Source: RUG023 sp900315435
Lineage (GTDB): Bacteria; Spirochaetota; Spirochaetia; Sphaerochaetales; Sphaerochaetaceae
Assembly: GCA_902788205.1 (NCBI GenBank)
Contig: CADAJJ010000006.1
Span: 10,657-74,656, forward strand
Length of the DNA: 64,000 nucleotides
Direction of reading: 5' to 3'
Shown here piece after piece: positions 32,638-42,079 of the stretch. Both the position numbers and the translations under genes were made by a program. The notes below the pieces were generated by a model. That model did no database searches. It was not told the DNA's origin and saw only the letters and a program-made list of their open reading frames with translations. Within the stretch, counting starts at the first letter, position 1; every line of letters starts with the position of its first letter.

Positions 32638-34314
32638 CTATGCAAGGAAGTTTTTATCTGAACTCTGGCCAAGATGCCGCAGAATCACATTCAAGATGCC
32701 CACCGTGACGAACACGATAATCATCAGAATGACGGAGAGTGCGGACGCATAGCCGAACTGTCCTTTATCCACATGTTGCATCACCCGGACCGTAAGCAAG
32801 TTATATTTTGCAGACACCAAAAAGATAACAGCACTAATCGCAGTCATGCTCTTGATGAAACTGAACACAAGCCCGGTAAAGAAAGCGCTTTTGATAAGCG
32901 GAAGCGTAATGGAAGAAAACACCTTGCTTGTCGAGGCTCCCAAGTCCATCGCAGCTTCCTCGATAGAGGGATCAATTTGCCGTAAAGAAGACATCCCGCT
33001 TCGTACCCCGACAGGAAGCCGAGTCATCACAAGCACGATTACCAAAATCCACAGAGTATTCGTCAATACAAGTGGTTTTGTGTTAAATGTAAGAATATAC
33101 CCCAGTCCGAACACCGTACCTGGCACCGCCATGCCCAGCATGGAAACATATTCAACAAAACGTTTGCCAACAAACTTCTTACGCACCAAAAGAAATGCAA
33201 CCAACATGGAGAAGACACCGCATATCGGAGCTACAAGCAACGCAATAAGAAGTGTATCCTTCACAGGTTTCATACTATAGCGGAACACATATTTGTATTG
33301 GTCAAGAACAAGCCGGTAATCAGCACCCCACGTTTTAAAGAACGACCCAAGTACGACAAAAAGGTAAAAGAGAAGGACCCAGAACGAGATCACCAAGCAT
33401 ATGGCATTGGTGACGATGACAATACCTTTGTCATCGATCATTTCACGTACCCTGCTTGCCTTCCCTGTCAAAGTGACGTAGCTACGATTGTCAAGCACCA
33501 TTTTCTGAATCCAAAAGACGATAAGCGTCACTAGCAAAAGGGTAACCGCTATTGTGGTTCCTAGCTTCATATCGTAGTTTCCGATAGCTTGAATGTAGAT
33601 CTGGCTTGCCAGGGTCTTATATCCTCCACCAAGGATCATCGGGTTGGAGAAATCGGTCACAGACTCAATAAAAGAAAGCAAGAAGACATTCGCCAAACCA
33701 CTCGCAAGCATCGGCAACATAACCGAGTAAAACACTTTCCACCGACCGGCCCCCATATTGCGAGCTGCCTCTTCCATAGAAACATCAAAGTTCTCTAACA
33801 ATCCGTCAAGGGTTAGTGCTGCAATTGGGAAAAAGGTCAAAGTTTGTACAATCACTAGACCTGGAAAACCATAGATGTTCCAGTTTTGTATGTGAAGCAA
33901 TGAATAAGTAATCAGGCCACGTCGTCCAAGCAAGGTGATAGCAGACAAGGACAAAACAAATGGAGGCGAGATAATCGGCATGATCTCAATAACACTAAAC
34001 AGTTTCTTGAATGGGCTCCTTACGCATTGTTTCACATATGCAAAAAGGAAACCTACAATGGTGCTGGTAAAGCCGACAACAATTCCCAATTTCATGGTAT
34101 TGGTGAAAGCAGTTATGAATTTGGCATCATGGAACAACTGCCGGTAAGCACGAAAAGAAAAAACACCATCATCTCCAAAGAAGCTTCCCTTCAATATGGA
34201 GAAAAGAGGAATGAGAATAAAAAGAAGCAAAACCAGAATGACCAGTGTCACTGTAAACGACAAAGCTGGGTTATGGATTCTTCTTGGTGATTCGTATTCA
34301 GAAACCTTTTTCAT
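32638..34314 (-). CDS. Fused double permease, AfuB/FbpB type
   Basis: A 558-residue membrane protein made of two complete permease units. Each has about six helices and an EAA loop: MEEAARNMGAGRWKVFYSVMLP in the first half and EEAAMDLGASTSKVFSSITLP in the second. A single gene supplying both halves of the channel is typical of FbpB/AfuB and ThiP proteins. It starts 66 bases after the binding-protein stop, with a stem-loop in between, and is followed by the ATPase gene after 13 bases. Confidence 0.88.
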   Translation of the reverse strand: MKKVSEYESPRRIHNPALSFTVTLVILVLLLFILIPLFSILKGSFFGDDGVFSFRAYRQLFHDAKFITAFTNTMKLGIVVGFTSTIVGFLFAYVKQCVRSPFKKLFSVIEIMPIISPPFVLSLSAITLLGRRGLITYSLLHIQNWNIYGFPGLVIVQTLTFFPIAALTLDGLLENFDVSMEEAARNMGAGRWKVFYSVMLPMLASGLANVFLLSFIESVTDFSNPMILGGGYKTLASQIYIQAIGNYDMKLGTTIAVTLLLVTLIVFWIQKMVLDNRSYVTLTGKASRVREMIDDKGIVIVTNAICLVISFWVLLFYLFVVLGSFFKTWGADYRLVLDQYKYVFRYSMKPVKDTLLIALLVAPICGVFSMLVAFLLVRKKFVGKRFVEYVSMLGMAVPGTVFGLGYILTFNTKPLVLTNTLWILVIVLVMTRLPVGVRSGMSSLRQIDPSIEEAAMDLGASTSKVFSSITLPLIKSAFFTGLVFSFIKSMTAISAVIFLVSAKYNLLTVRVMQHVDKGQFGYASALSVILMIIVFVTVGILNVILRHLGQSSDKNFLA

Positions 34315-34336
34315 AACAGGAAATACCTTCTATTGC

Positions 34337-34363
34337 AGAGGGGTGGATGGATTCCACCCCTCT
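34337..34363 (-). terminator. Intercistronic stem-loop after the first AfuA-like gene
   Basis: An 11-bp perfect stem AGAGGGGTGGA (34337-34347) / TCCACCCCTCT (34353-34363) with a 5-base loop between the binding-protein and permease genes. Read-through to the permease is expected, so it probably sets their expression ratio. Confidence 0.7.
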
Positions 34364-34380
34364 TGTGCAACGAATAAAAA

Positions 34381-35421
34381 TCAGTTACCGGTCAGCTGTG
34401 CCCACTTCGCAGTGAATTCCGCTTTATGTGCGCCAGCCCATGCAGTATCGTAGTTGATGGTCTTGGACGCGGCCAACGCTTTGGTAGCTTCCGGATTGTG
34501 CCCGTCCTTGGCTGTCAGGAACTGGAGCGCGCCATATTGCTGATACATGTCCTGGCATTCCCCAGTGAGTGCCCAGTCATAGAACATACGAGCAGCTTCC
34601 TGGTCCGGACCATCTTTGATAATGGCAATGGCTCCCGTTTCGTAACCCGTTCCCTCACTCGGTGTATTCACCACGAGCAAATCCTGGTAGCCGTTCTGCT
34701 GCCGGGTAATAGCATCATGAGCGAAGCAGATACCAACAGCAACCTCGCCGGAGACAACAGAGGAGATACACCCACCGCCACGCTCGGTGTACTGCAAGAT
34801 GTTGTTATTCAAATCAGTCATGTATTTGAAGCCGGCATCTTCTCCCATCAACTGGAGCACCGATGCCAGAATGACATATCCTGTCGAAGATGCCGCTGGA
34901 GAAGCCATCATGATTTCACCCTTGAGTTTCGGATTCAACAAGTCGGCCCATGACTTCGGAGCGTCAACGCCAAGTTCCTGCAGCCGTTTAGTGTTGCATA
35001 CAAATCCTACGTAACCAATGTAAATGCCAGTCCAATATCCATTAGAATCCTTGTATTTTGCGTCAATGGATTCTGCATTAGGCGAATGATATTGTGCGAG
35101 CAACCCCTGGTTCGCAGCCGTAATGAAAGGATCACAGGGACCACCGTACCAAACGGATGCGGTTGCATTGTCTTTTTCCGCTCTCACACGTGCAAGAATT
35201 TCTCCACCACCAAGCACGACACAATCCGTCTTAATGCCAGTCTTCTCTTGGAACTTCTGGCAAATCGCATGAGTTTCGTCATCATAAACGGCAGAGTAAA
35301 TAGTCAGATGCTTCGGCCCCTCAGCTGGCGCAACGCTTCCCGTTTCCTCTTTCTTCCCTTGGGCGAATACCATAGTACTCGCTATGAGCATGGAAACCAA
35401 AATACCAAGAACCTTTTTCAC
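34381..35421 (-). CDS. ABC transporter substrate-binding protein, AfuA/FbpA type
   Basis: A 346-residue exported protein beginning at a GTG with GGAGGAG four bases upstream. The signal peptide KKVLGILVSMLIASTMVFA is followed by QGKKEE. The body (LTIYSAVYDDETHAICQKFQ, VRAEKDNATASVWYGG, GWTG-like YWTGIYIGYVGFVCNTK) is the iron-type class 2 binding fold. AfuA of this fold binds glucose-6-P, fructose-6-P and sedoheptulose-7-P. Relatives bind Fe3+ or phosphonates. With a GmhA-like isomerase and kinases in the same operon I favour a phosphorylated sugar. Confidence 0.85.
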   Translation of the reverse strand: MKKVLGILVSMLIASTMVFAQGKKEETGSVAPAEGPKHLTIYSAVYDDETHAICQKFQEKTGIKTDCVVLGGGEILARVRAEKDNATASVWYGGPCDPFITAANQGLLAQYHSPNAESIDAKYKDSNGYWTGIYIGYVGFVCNTKRLQELGVDAPKSWADLLNPKLKGEIMMASPAASSTGYVILASVLQLMGEDAGFKYMTDLNNNILQYTERGGGCISSVVSGEVAVGICFAHDAITRQQNGYQDLLVVNTPSEGTGYETGAIAIIKDGPDQEAARMFYDWALTGECQDMYQQYGALQFLTAKDGHNPEATKALAASKTINYDTAWAGAHKAEFTAKWAQLTGN

Positions 35422-35470
35422 GAACTCCTCCTTTTCGAATCATCCAGATCAGCATAAACACCAATTTCCG

Positions 35471-35494
35471 AATTAATTCGATTTCGATTTAATT
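35471..35494. promoter_or_regulatory. 24-bp dyad operator between the ROK gene and the Afu-like operon
   Basis: AATTAATTCGAT/TTCGATTTAATT is symmetric at 10 of 12 base pairs (centre between 35482 and 35483). It lies in the divergent region of the ROK regulator and the transporter operon. AT-rich arms around a short core resemble NagC/XylR-type ROK operators. Confidence 0.6.
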
Positions 35495-35601
35495 GAACCG
35501 CCGATTTGTATGGCTGTCAATAAAAATTGAAAATCAACAAGCCTTTTGTTGTCCCTTTCCCGCAGTTTCCAGAGTTCATGGCAGAAGGGCGTTGACTTTT
35601 C

Positions 35602-35630
35602 TTGCAAACATTTTGAAGAGGAAGTATTTT
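35602..35630 (+). promoter_or_regulatory. Promoter of the ROK regulator gene
   Basis: TTGCAA (35602-35607), 17 bases, TATTTT (35625-35630). The ATG follows only six bases after the -10, so the mRNA may be leaderless. No good ribosome site is seen at normal spacing. Confidence 0.4.
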
Positions 35631-35636
35631 ATACAC

Positions 35637-36851
35637 ATGCCAAGGCTTGTCGAGACCCGCAAGCAAGTAAAACGAAACCATGTGTTATCTCTCTTACGAG
35701 AGAGCCGGCATAATCTTTCACGTGCAGACGTACGCCGGTTAACCGGATACAGCGTCTCCACTGTGAGCACCATCATAGAAGAGTTGCTCAGAGAGCGTCT
35801 CATCGTCGAACAAGGGGTTCCCGAAGAAAACCGCATGGGACGAAAACCGACCCTTCTTTCCTTAAATCCCGAAGGAGGCTATCTTATCGGGATCGAGTGT
35901 AATGTCCAAGGAATCCGCTTTGCCGTACTGGACTGGACGACCCAGATCCTTTTCCACGGCAGTGAGGGATTTCATGAAAAAATAACCAAAGACGTCCTTC
36001 TGGAGGCTATCTATGAGGCGACTCGACGTTGCCTCCAATGGCTAGGGCCACGGAGGAACCGAGTCATCGGAATCGGATTGGGAATTCCCGGGTACTTGGA
36101 TATTGTTCAAGGAGTTGCGCTTTCCTTACCCTCTCTTCCCACTTGGAAAAATCTCCCGATCAAAGAGATGATGAACAAAACCTTTCAGATTCCGACCGAA
36201 GTTGGCAACAATGTCGGGGTAATGGGTCTTGTGTTCAAATGGATTCCCCGTTACCACATCAAGGATGATTTTCTCCTCGTCTCCATTCGCACAGGCGTAC
36301 GATGCATTCCCTTTCTTTCAAACCAGCCATATTTTGGGAAGATCTGTAATTCAGGAGAACTCGGGCATCTCAAAGTTAGCGAGCATCAAAAGCTCTGCGA
36401 CTGTGGCCAATACGGATGCTTGAACACGGAGATAGCCGATCCGTATCTCGAGAAAGTATTGGAACATGGATTGAAAGAGGGGAAATTTCCAGGCGTCAAG
36501 GCATATGCAGGAACCGCTCTTCCCTCAATACAAAATCTCGTTGATGCAGCTTTAGGAGAAGACGCTGATTCCATAGCATTAATCCAAACATCTGCCCGGT
36601 ATCTGGGCAAAGCTCTTGCCGAAGCAGCCAATCTCTTTGCACCCCAACGAATCATTGTGTCTGGCTCTTTGGCCAAAGCAGCAGACTTGTTCTTCATACC
36701 ATTGAAAGAATGGACTGCAAAAACATGCGTACCTTCCATTATGGAGCACTTGACCATACAACCATCCCCTTTTGACAGCACTATTGGTGCGATTGGTGCC
36801 GCAACACTCGTACTAGAGCGAAATTTCAATCCCCAGATGGGGTGGGACTGA
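35637..36851 (+). CDS. ROK-family transcriptional regulator (NagC/XylR type)
   Basis: A 404-residue repressor. The N-terminal winged helix (about 10-65: RNHVLSLLRESRHNLSRADV and TGYSVSTVSTIIEELL) is followed by a ROK sugar-binding fold with YLIGIECNVQGIRFAVLDW, the zinc motif CDCGQYGC and a late VSGSLAKAADLF. ROK regulators sense sugars or sugar phosphates. It is divergent from the first AfuABC-like operon with a dyad in between, and convergent with the end of the second, so either or both may be its targets. The ATG at 35637 is the only start that keeps the DNA-binding domain. Confidence 0.85.
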   Translation: MPRLVETRKQVKRNHVLSLLRESRHNLSRADVRRLTGYSVSTVSTIIEELLRERLIVEQGVPEENRMGRKPTLLSLNPEGGYLIGIECNVQGIRFAVLDWTTQILFHGSEGFHEKITKDVLLEAIYEATRRCLQWLGPRRNRVIGIGLGIPGYLDIVQGVALSLPSLPTWKNLPIKEMMNKTFQIPTEVGNNVGVMGLVFKWIPRYHIKDDFLLVSIRTGVRCIPFLSNQPYFGKICNSGELGHLKVSEHQKLCDCGQYGCLNTEIADPYLEKVLEHGLKEGKFPGVKAYAGTALPSIQNLVDAALGEDADSIALIQTSARYLGKALAEAANLFAPQRIIVSGSLAKAADLFFIPLKEWTAKTCVPSIMEHLTIQPSPFDSTIGAIGAATLVLERNFNPQMGWD

Positions 36852-36871
36852 ACCTGTTGCAACAAAAAGGA

Positions 36872-36904
36872 GGAAGATGACCGTGACTACTCCGATCATC
36901 TTCC
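36872..36904 (-). terminator. Terminator of the second AfuABC-like operon
   Basis: A 9-bp stem GGAAGATGA (36872-36880) / TCATCTTCC (36896-36904). On the reverse strand it is followed by TCCTTTTTG. It separates the convergent ROK gene and ABC ATPase gene. Confidence 0.65.
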
Positions 36905-36967
36905 CCTCTCAATCTTACACGGTTGACGTTGATTTCTCCGCGCAAACCTCGAAATTCGTATCGTATC

Positions 36968-38083
36968 TTAGCGCAAGGTGAGTTTACCAAGACCAACAAG
37001 GTTACCCTTGTCATCAAAGAGCATACACCGGTCAGTGGGGAACGTGACATGCAGTGTGCTTCCCACTGCGAAATCGTTTTGTCCGAAAATAACGCTCGTC
37101 AAAGGCAATCCTTTCCTCACTTCAAGATGAACGATCGTTTCCATGCCGCTTGGCAAAGAAGAAATAACTCTTGCAGGAACCCCCTCCTCGCTCAAAGAAA
37201 TATACTCGGGACGAATACCAATCTTCGCTGGAACAATATCCACGCCCTTGAATCCATCGCCCATCTCCATTGTGGCAGTAAAACCGTCAACATCAAGAGA
37301 GACTGTCCCCCCCTGAACAGTCTTGATCATCCCATCAACCAAATTGATTGAAGGACTTCCGACGAAATCAGCTACAAATGTATTTGCCGGATGGGCATAG
37401 ACCATGAGTGGCGGAGCATATTGCTGGAGCACTCCTTTATCCAACAGACAAATCTTGGTGGCAAGCGTCATGGCTTCCAACTGGTCATGCGTCACGTAGA
37501 CAAAGGTGGCTCCTGTCTCATGGTGCAGACGCTTCAACTCGGCGCGCATCTCCATTCTCAGCTTCGCATCCAGATTCGAAAGCGGCTCATCCATCAGCAG
37601 GATTCGTGGGTTGGTAGCCAAGGTGCGAGCGATTGCCACACGTTGCTGCTGCCCGCCGGAAAGCTCGGCCGGATACCGATTGGGGAACTCCTCAATCTTC
37701 AGCAATTTCAGCAGTTCCTTCACCCGAGCATCAATCTTGTCCTTCGGCCATTTCAGGTTTTCCAAGCCGAACGCAATGTTCTGGAAGACCGTCATATGGG
37801 GCCACAACGCGTAGTTCTGGAACAGGAACCCGACGTCACGCTGACTTGGGGCTACATCAATGAGTTTCTCGGACGAAAACATTACTTTTCCGTCAATCAA
37901 GATCTCTCCACTGGTGGGGGTTTCCAATCCAGCAATCTGGCGGAGCGTCGTGGTTTTGCCGCATCCTGAAGGACCCAGCAACGTGATGAAATCACCGTCC
38001 TCTATCGTGATAGAAAGATCATCCACTGCTGTGAACGTATTATTGAATTTCTTGGTGATATGTTTCAATTCGATTTTCGGCAT
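36968..38083 (-). CDS. ABC transporter ATP-binding protein, AfuC/FbpC-like (second system)
   Basis: A 371-residue ABC ATPase with Walker A GPSGCGKTT, Q-loop FLFQNYALWPHMTVFQN, signature LSGGQQQRVAIARTLA, Walker B ILLMDEPLSNLDAK and switch histidine YVTHDQLEAMTL, plus a C-terminal TOBE-like domain. The ATG at 38083 has GGAGG nine bases upstream. A TTG at 38092 has none. It starts 5 bases after the fused permease stop and is the last gene of the operon, followed by a terminator. It serves the second AfuAB-like pair. Confidence 0.88.
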   Translation of the reverse strand: MPKIELKHITKKFNNTFTAVDDLSITIEDGDFITLLGPSGCGKTTTLRQIAGLETPTSGEILIDGKVMFSSEKLIDVAPSQRDVGFLFQNYALWPHMTVFQNIAFGLENLKWPKDKIDARVKELLKLLKIEEFPNRYPAELSGGQQQRVAIARTLATNPRILLMDEPLSNLDAKLRMEMRAELKRLHHETGATFVYVTHDQLEAMTLATKICLLDKGVLQQYAPPLMVYAHPANTFVADFVGSPSINLVDGMIKTVQGGTVSLDVDGFTATMEMGDGFKGVDIVPAKIGIRPEYISLSEEGVPARVISSLPSGMETIVHLEVRKGLPLTSVIFGQNDFAVGSTLHVTFPTDRCMLFDDKGNLVGLGKLTLR

Positions 38084-38088
38084 ACTAT

Positions 38089-39873
38089 TCAACCTCCAAT
38101 ACCTTTATCGATGGATGCACCGGTCGCTTTGTTCACGATCCAGTTGATAATCAGGACGATGATGACAATCATCAAGTTGATTCCATTGGAATACTGGTCC
38201 CATCCTTTCTCGTTGTAGTAGAACAACAACGTGGTGAGCACACGGTTCGATGGCGTCACCAACAGAACAAACAGAGAAAGCTCTCGCATGCAGCTGATGA
38301 AGGGAAGCAGATATCCGGAAATAAAGCTAGCCTTCTGAATGGGAATGACCAGCTTGCGCATCCGCTTGTTCCAGGGAACTCCGATAATCTCGCCCGCCTC
38401 TTCAATCTGCGTTGAAAGCTGCATCATCGCGTTGATACCACTACGGCTTGCGAAGGGCAAATACTTGACCATGCCAATGAGCACCAGCAGCAATGTGGTC
38501 CCGTACAGGGGCTTAACGATGGTGGAGGCCATAGACAAGAAGATGACAGAGAAAGCCATAGACGGCATCAGATATGGGAAGAACGCCAAGTTGTCCACCA
38601 CTGTCGCCAACTTGGTTCCGCGGCCGCGGACAATCGCATATCCGGCAAGGAAGCCAAGTGTTCCAGCGGTGAGCGAGCAGATGAACGAAAGCCTCAAACT
38701 GTTCCACAACGCACGCCACATCGTCGGATTGCGAAGCATACCCGGCTCGCTGTTGGCAATCGAGTTCTGCTGGGCAGTGCCAATCCAGAACTGCAAAGTC
38801 AGGTTGGACAACGAATAGTCGCCTGGCCTAAGCAACAAAGACTCCAAAGCGAAACTGAACAAAGGAACCAGAGAGACCATCAGCACAAGAACCAGTACGA
38901 TGACGGAAATCAGGTTCCGCGCACCACGCAGGTTGACCAAACTGATGTTGCTGCTCTTTCCGGTCACTGTCGTATAGTTTTTCCGTACACCGGTAAGTCG
39001 CTGGTTGAATGCGAGAATTGCCACCCCAAGCAGAATCATCACCATGGCAATCGCATACCCCTGGCCTTTATTCACCCCGTTCAGGGTACGATACAGCTGG
39101 GTTGTCAGCACTTGGTAGCGAACCGGCAGTCCGAGAAACTGAGGAACGGCGAAAGAACTCATTGCAGAAGAGAACACGAGCAAGAAGGTGGAAAGAATGG
39201 CCGGAAGCACCATGGGAATGGTAATCTTCCGCATAATCCTGCCTTGTGAGGCATGCAACATCATCGCGGCCTCTTCCAAGTTGGCATCCATGTTCCGGAG
39301 GATACCGCCAATCATGATATATGCGAATGGGGAATAATGGAGCCCGGTGACCACGGCAATCGGAAATGCACCATAGGAGAACCAGTTTGCAGGTTCGATT
39401 CCTGTCATCGCCATGAAAAATCCAGGGACACCACCCACAACTGTGTTCTTGAAAATATTGTACCAAGCAAGCGCAAGCGTCCAGCTTGGCATGACGTACG
39501 GAAAGATGAAGAGCGCGGAAAGGAGCTTCTTCCAACGCATGTTGGTTCGAGTTACCAACCAGGCAAAAAAGCCTCCGAAAAACAGAGAGACCAGACAGGA
39601 ACCAAGGCTGGTAATCAACGAATTCAGGAATGGACGATAGAACACGTTGATGCTGTTGGCATCGAACAATACCTTGAACCAGTGGTTCAACGTGAACGAG
39701 TCCAATGGTTTCTTCAGTCTCATCGTCTCGGCAGCATGGACGACAAATGAGTCGCGTACCATCGAGAGCAACGGGACCAACGTCAGGAACGTAAGCAATA
39801 CAAGCATCATCGAAAGGATGATGTTGTACGGCTTGGAAAAAAACCGCTTCACGCGGTAAGTAAATTGTTTCAT
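38089..39873 (-). CDS. Fused double permease, AfuB/FbpB type (second system)
   Basis: A 594-residue membrane protein with two permease units. The EAA-type loops are LEEAAMMLHASQGRIMRKITIP in the first half and IEEAGEIIGVPWNKRMRKLVIP in the second. About twelve helices are expected, with one long loop between the halves. It is similar in plan to, but clearly diverged from, the 32638-34314 permease, so the two transporters probably have different ligands or an old duplication. It follows the binding-protein gene after 73 bases with a stem-loop between. Confidence 0.87.
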   Translation of the reverse strand: MKQFTYRVKRFFSKPYNIILSMMLVLLTFLTLVPLLSMVRDSFVVHAAETMRLKKPLDSFTLNHWFKVLFDANSINVFYRPFLNSLITSLGSCLVSLFFGGFFAWLVTRTNMRWKKLLSALFIFPYVMPSWTLALAWYNIFKNTVVGGVPGFFMAMTGIEPANWFSYGAFPIAVVTGLHYSPFAYIMIGGILRNMDANLEEAAMMLHASQGRIMRKITIPMVLPAILSTFLLVFSSAMSSFAVPQFLGLPVRYQVLTTQLYRTLNGVNKGQGYAIAMVMILLGVAILAFNQRLTGVRKNYTTVTGKSSNISLVNLRGARNLISVIVLVLVLMVSLVPLFSFALESLLLRPGDYSLSNLTLQFWIGTAQQNSIANSEPGMLRNPTMWRALWNSLRLSFICSLTAGTLGFLAGYAIVRGRGTKLATVVDNLAFFPYLMPSMAFSVIFLSMASTIVKPLYGTTLLLVLIGMVKYLPFASRSGINAMMQLSTQIEEAGEIIGVPWNKRMRKLVIPIQKASFISGYLLPFISCMRELSLFVLLVTPSNRVLTTLLFYYNEKGWDQYSNGINLMIVIIVLIINWIVNKATGASIDKGIGG

Positions 39874-39905
39874 TGGAACCTTTGCAGAGAATCAAGAAAA
39901 GACAA

Positions 39906-39934
39906 CGGACCCAGACAATCTCCGCCTGGGTCCG
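39906..39934 (-). terminator. Intercistronic stem-loop after the second AfuA-like gene
   Basis: A 9-bp stem CGGACCCAG (39906-39914) / CTGGGTCCG (39926-39934) with an 11-base loop, between the binding-protein stop and the permease start. Confidence 0.65.
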
Positions 39935-39946
39935 AAACCGCTTGCA

Positions 39947-41074
39947 TTACAGCTTCGAGATAAACTCCTCAACCTCAGGACGATGCTCGGCACACCAGGC
40001 AGGATCCTCAAAGACCAGCATGTTGCCCCACTCTTCCAAGGAGACCGGATCAAACTGGTTCACGTTATCCGGGTTCGGGGAATAATCGCCGATACCCTTG
40101 TTGAAGGCCTTCCAGCCCTCCGGGCCCAAATTATACTGGATGAACAACTTGGCCGCATTGACGCTCCGGCTGTTGGACGGAATGAAGCAGTAAATCGGAT
40201 AGTAGAATCCCGAGAACGGCTCGACTTTGTAACATGGAGCCAGCGCGAGATTCTTGCTTGCGGCATTGCGGAGCTTGTTCGTGGTGAACAGTCCGACCAA
40301 TTGGGTCGCCTGACCCTTTGCACCGATGTTCTCCGCAATCGTGGTATCCGACTTGCCAAGCACCATGCCGTTCTTGTACATGGCCTTAATCCACTGATAG
40401 CCGGCATTCGGGCTGTCCTTGTCAAGCACAAGGTCCTTCCCATACAGATGCTTATAAGCATCAGAAATCTTTTTGGCCCAATCGTCGCGGGTAATCATGG
40501 TGAAGAAGTTCATGTTCACTGCTTCGGAATAGGCATCCTTCATCTGGACACGGCCAGACCATTCAGGCTCGGTAAGTTGCCAGACGTTCGTGATCGGCTG
40601 CCCCGCAGTCTCGTTGTTGTAGACAAAGGCCTTCACGCACAAATCCCAGACTTGCGGATTCTGATACATCGCAGGAATCTTCGACTTCAGGTCGTCAGGG
40701 GTGTATGAGGTGACATAGCCTGTGGCAATCAGCTCGGGGTAAACTCGAGCTCCATCCTGGGCAAACACGACATCCGCTCCATCCAAATTCGCCTTTGCCT
40801 CCTGAGAGACCTTTTCGACCATCTCGATATCCTTGAGTTGGGTCGTAGTGACCTTCAGGCCATACTGGGCACCAAATTGCTCGCCCATCTGAGAATGCCG
40901 GCTCGACGGTGTGTAGATTGTCAAATCACCCTCTTGCTTGGCTGCGGCAATAATTTCCTCCTGTGTCATCGGCTTCTCTTCCGCGGCCTGCGCGGGTGCC
41001 GTTTCTTTTGACCCATTCGCAAATACTCCCGCTGCCATGGACAAAGCCAGCAGCGTAACAAACATTTTCTTCAT
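39947..41074 (-). CDS. ABC transporter substrate-binding protein, AfuA/FbpA type (second system)
   Basis: A 375-residue exported protein. The signal peptide MKKMFVTLLALSMAAGVFA is followed by NGSKETAPAQ. The mature part (GDLTIYTPSSRHSQMGEQFG, KANLDGADVVFAQDGARVYP, YWPI-like FYYPIYCFIPSNSRSVNAAK) is the iron/phosphate-sugar class of binding proteins. AGGAGG precedes the ATG. It is the first transport gene of the operon that begins with the aldolase at 42007. Placement behind a class II aldolase supports a sugar-phosphate ligand over iron. Confidence 0.83.
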   Translation of the reverse strand: MKKMFVTLLALSMAAGVFANGSKETAPAQAAEEKPMTQEEIIAAAKQEGDLTIYTPSSRHSQMGEQFGAQYGLKVTTTQLKDIEMVEKVSQEAKANLDGADVVFAQDGARVYPELIATGYVTSYTPDDLKSKIPAMYQNPQVWDLCVKAFVYNNETAGQPITNVWQLTEPEWSGRVQMKDAYSEAVNMNFFTMITRDDWAKKISDAYKHLYGKDLVLDKDSPNAGYQWIKAMYKNGMVLGKSDTTIAENIGAKGQATQLVGLFTTNKLRNAASKNLALAPCYKVEPFSGFYYPIYCFIPSNSRSVNAAKLFIQYNLGPEGWKAFNKGIGDYSPNPDNVNQFDPVSLEEWGNMLVFEDPAWCAEHRPEVEEFISKL

Positions 41075-41140
41075 TGTTTCCTCCTAAATAAACGTATTTA
41101 ACTTATTTATAATACTATATGCTTTTGTATTGATGAATGC

Positions 41141-42007
41141 TCATGCCTTTCCAATCGAACCGAACAATTCCATTTTTTGGACGCACATCGCTTTCGTTGC
41201 ATCCAGCCCACCGGCAAGCACTGTCCGAGGAGCAAACCCCTTGCTTTCCTCGTCTTTCCGTTGCTCGAAATACTTCCGAACTGCGGCAGTGAACGCCATC
41301 TGGCACTCGGTATTGACGTTAATCTTCGCGACACCGAGTTCAATTGCCTTGCGAATCTGGTCGCCAGGAATGCAGGAACCACCATGGAGCACCAATGGCA
41401 TGTTTCCCACCCTTTCTTTGATCTCCTTGAGGAGCGGGAAGTTCAACCCCTTCCAATCGGCAGGATATTTTCCATGAATATTCCCGATACCAGCAGCCAA
41501 GAAATCAATACCAAGCGATGCCATCATCTCGCATTGAGCAGGGCTAGCACACTCGCCCATGCTGATTTTTCCGTCCTCTTCTCCACCAATACCGCCTACC
41601 TCGGCCTCGACCGAAATGCCTTTGGCATGGGCCAAGCGGACCACTTCCTTGGTCTTCTCCAAATTTTCCTCAATGGGAAATGACGATCCATCAAACATTA
41701 CTGAACTGAAACCTGCATCAATAGCAGCCAGAGCTTCCTGATACTTGCCATGGTCGACATGAAGCGCCACCGGCACGTTAATCTTGAGGAAATCCATGAA
41801 ATCCGTCACCATATCAGCAATAGTCCGATATCCTCCCATGTACTTTGCCGTGCCACCACTCACGCCGAGAATAATCGGACTGGCATTTTCCTGTGCAGCA
41901 AGCAGAAAAGCCCTAACGCTCTCCATATTGTTCAGATTGAAATGCCCGACCGCATAGTGTCCATGCTCGGCATCTTGAAGCATTTCTTTCGCTGATACCA
42001 AATACAT
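41141..42007 (-). CDS. Class II fructose/tagatose-bisphosphate aldolase (copy 1)
   Basis: A 288-residue class II (zinc) aldolase. It has VALHVDHGK (catalytic Asp and zinc His), VEAEVGGIGGEED, AAGIGNIHGKYP (zinc His) and VLHGGSCIPGDQIRKAI (zinc His and phosphate loop), with NVNTECQMAF closing the phosphate site. The full set of metal ligands is present. It should cleave a ketose 1,6-bisphosphate to dihydroxyacetone phosphate and an aldehyde. GAGGAG lies about eleven bases before the ATG. The gene leads the operon with the second AfuABC-like importer. It is one of three diverged class II aldolases in the cluster. Confidence 0.88.
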   Translation of the reverse strand: MYLVSAKEMLQDAEHGHYAVGHFNLNNMESVRAFLLAAQENASPIILGVSGGTAKYMGGYRTIADMVTDFMDFLKINVPVALHVDHGKYQEALAAIDAGFSSVMFDGSSFPIEENLEKTKEVVRLAHAKGISVEAEVGGIGGEEDGKISMGECASPAQCEMMASLGIDFLAAGIGNIHGKYPADWKGLNFPLLKEIKERVGNMPLVLHGGSCIPGDQIRKAIELGVAKINVNTECQMAFTAAVRKYFEQRKDEESKGFAPRTVLAGGLDATKAMCVQKMELFGSIGKA

Positions 42008-42079
42008 ATGAATGTTGTCTCCTCTCTCATTCCCACCTTACTCTCACTTTTTGCGCCTGTAAAGGGGAAACTCATCAAG

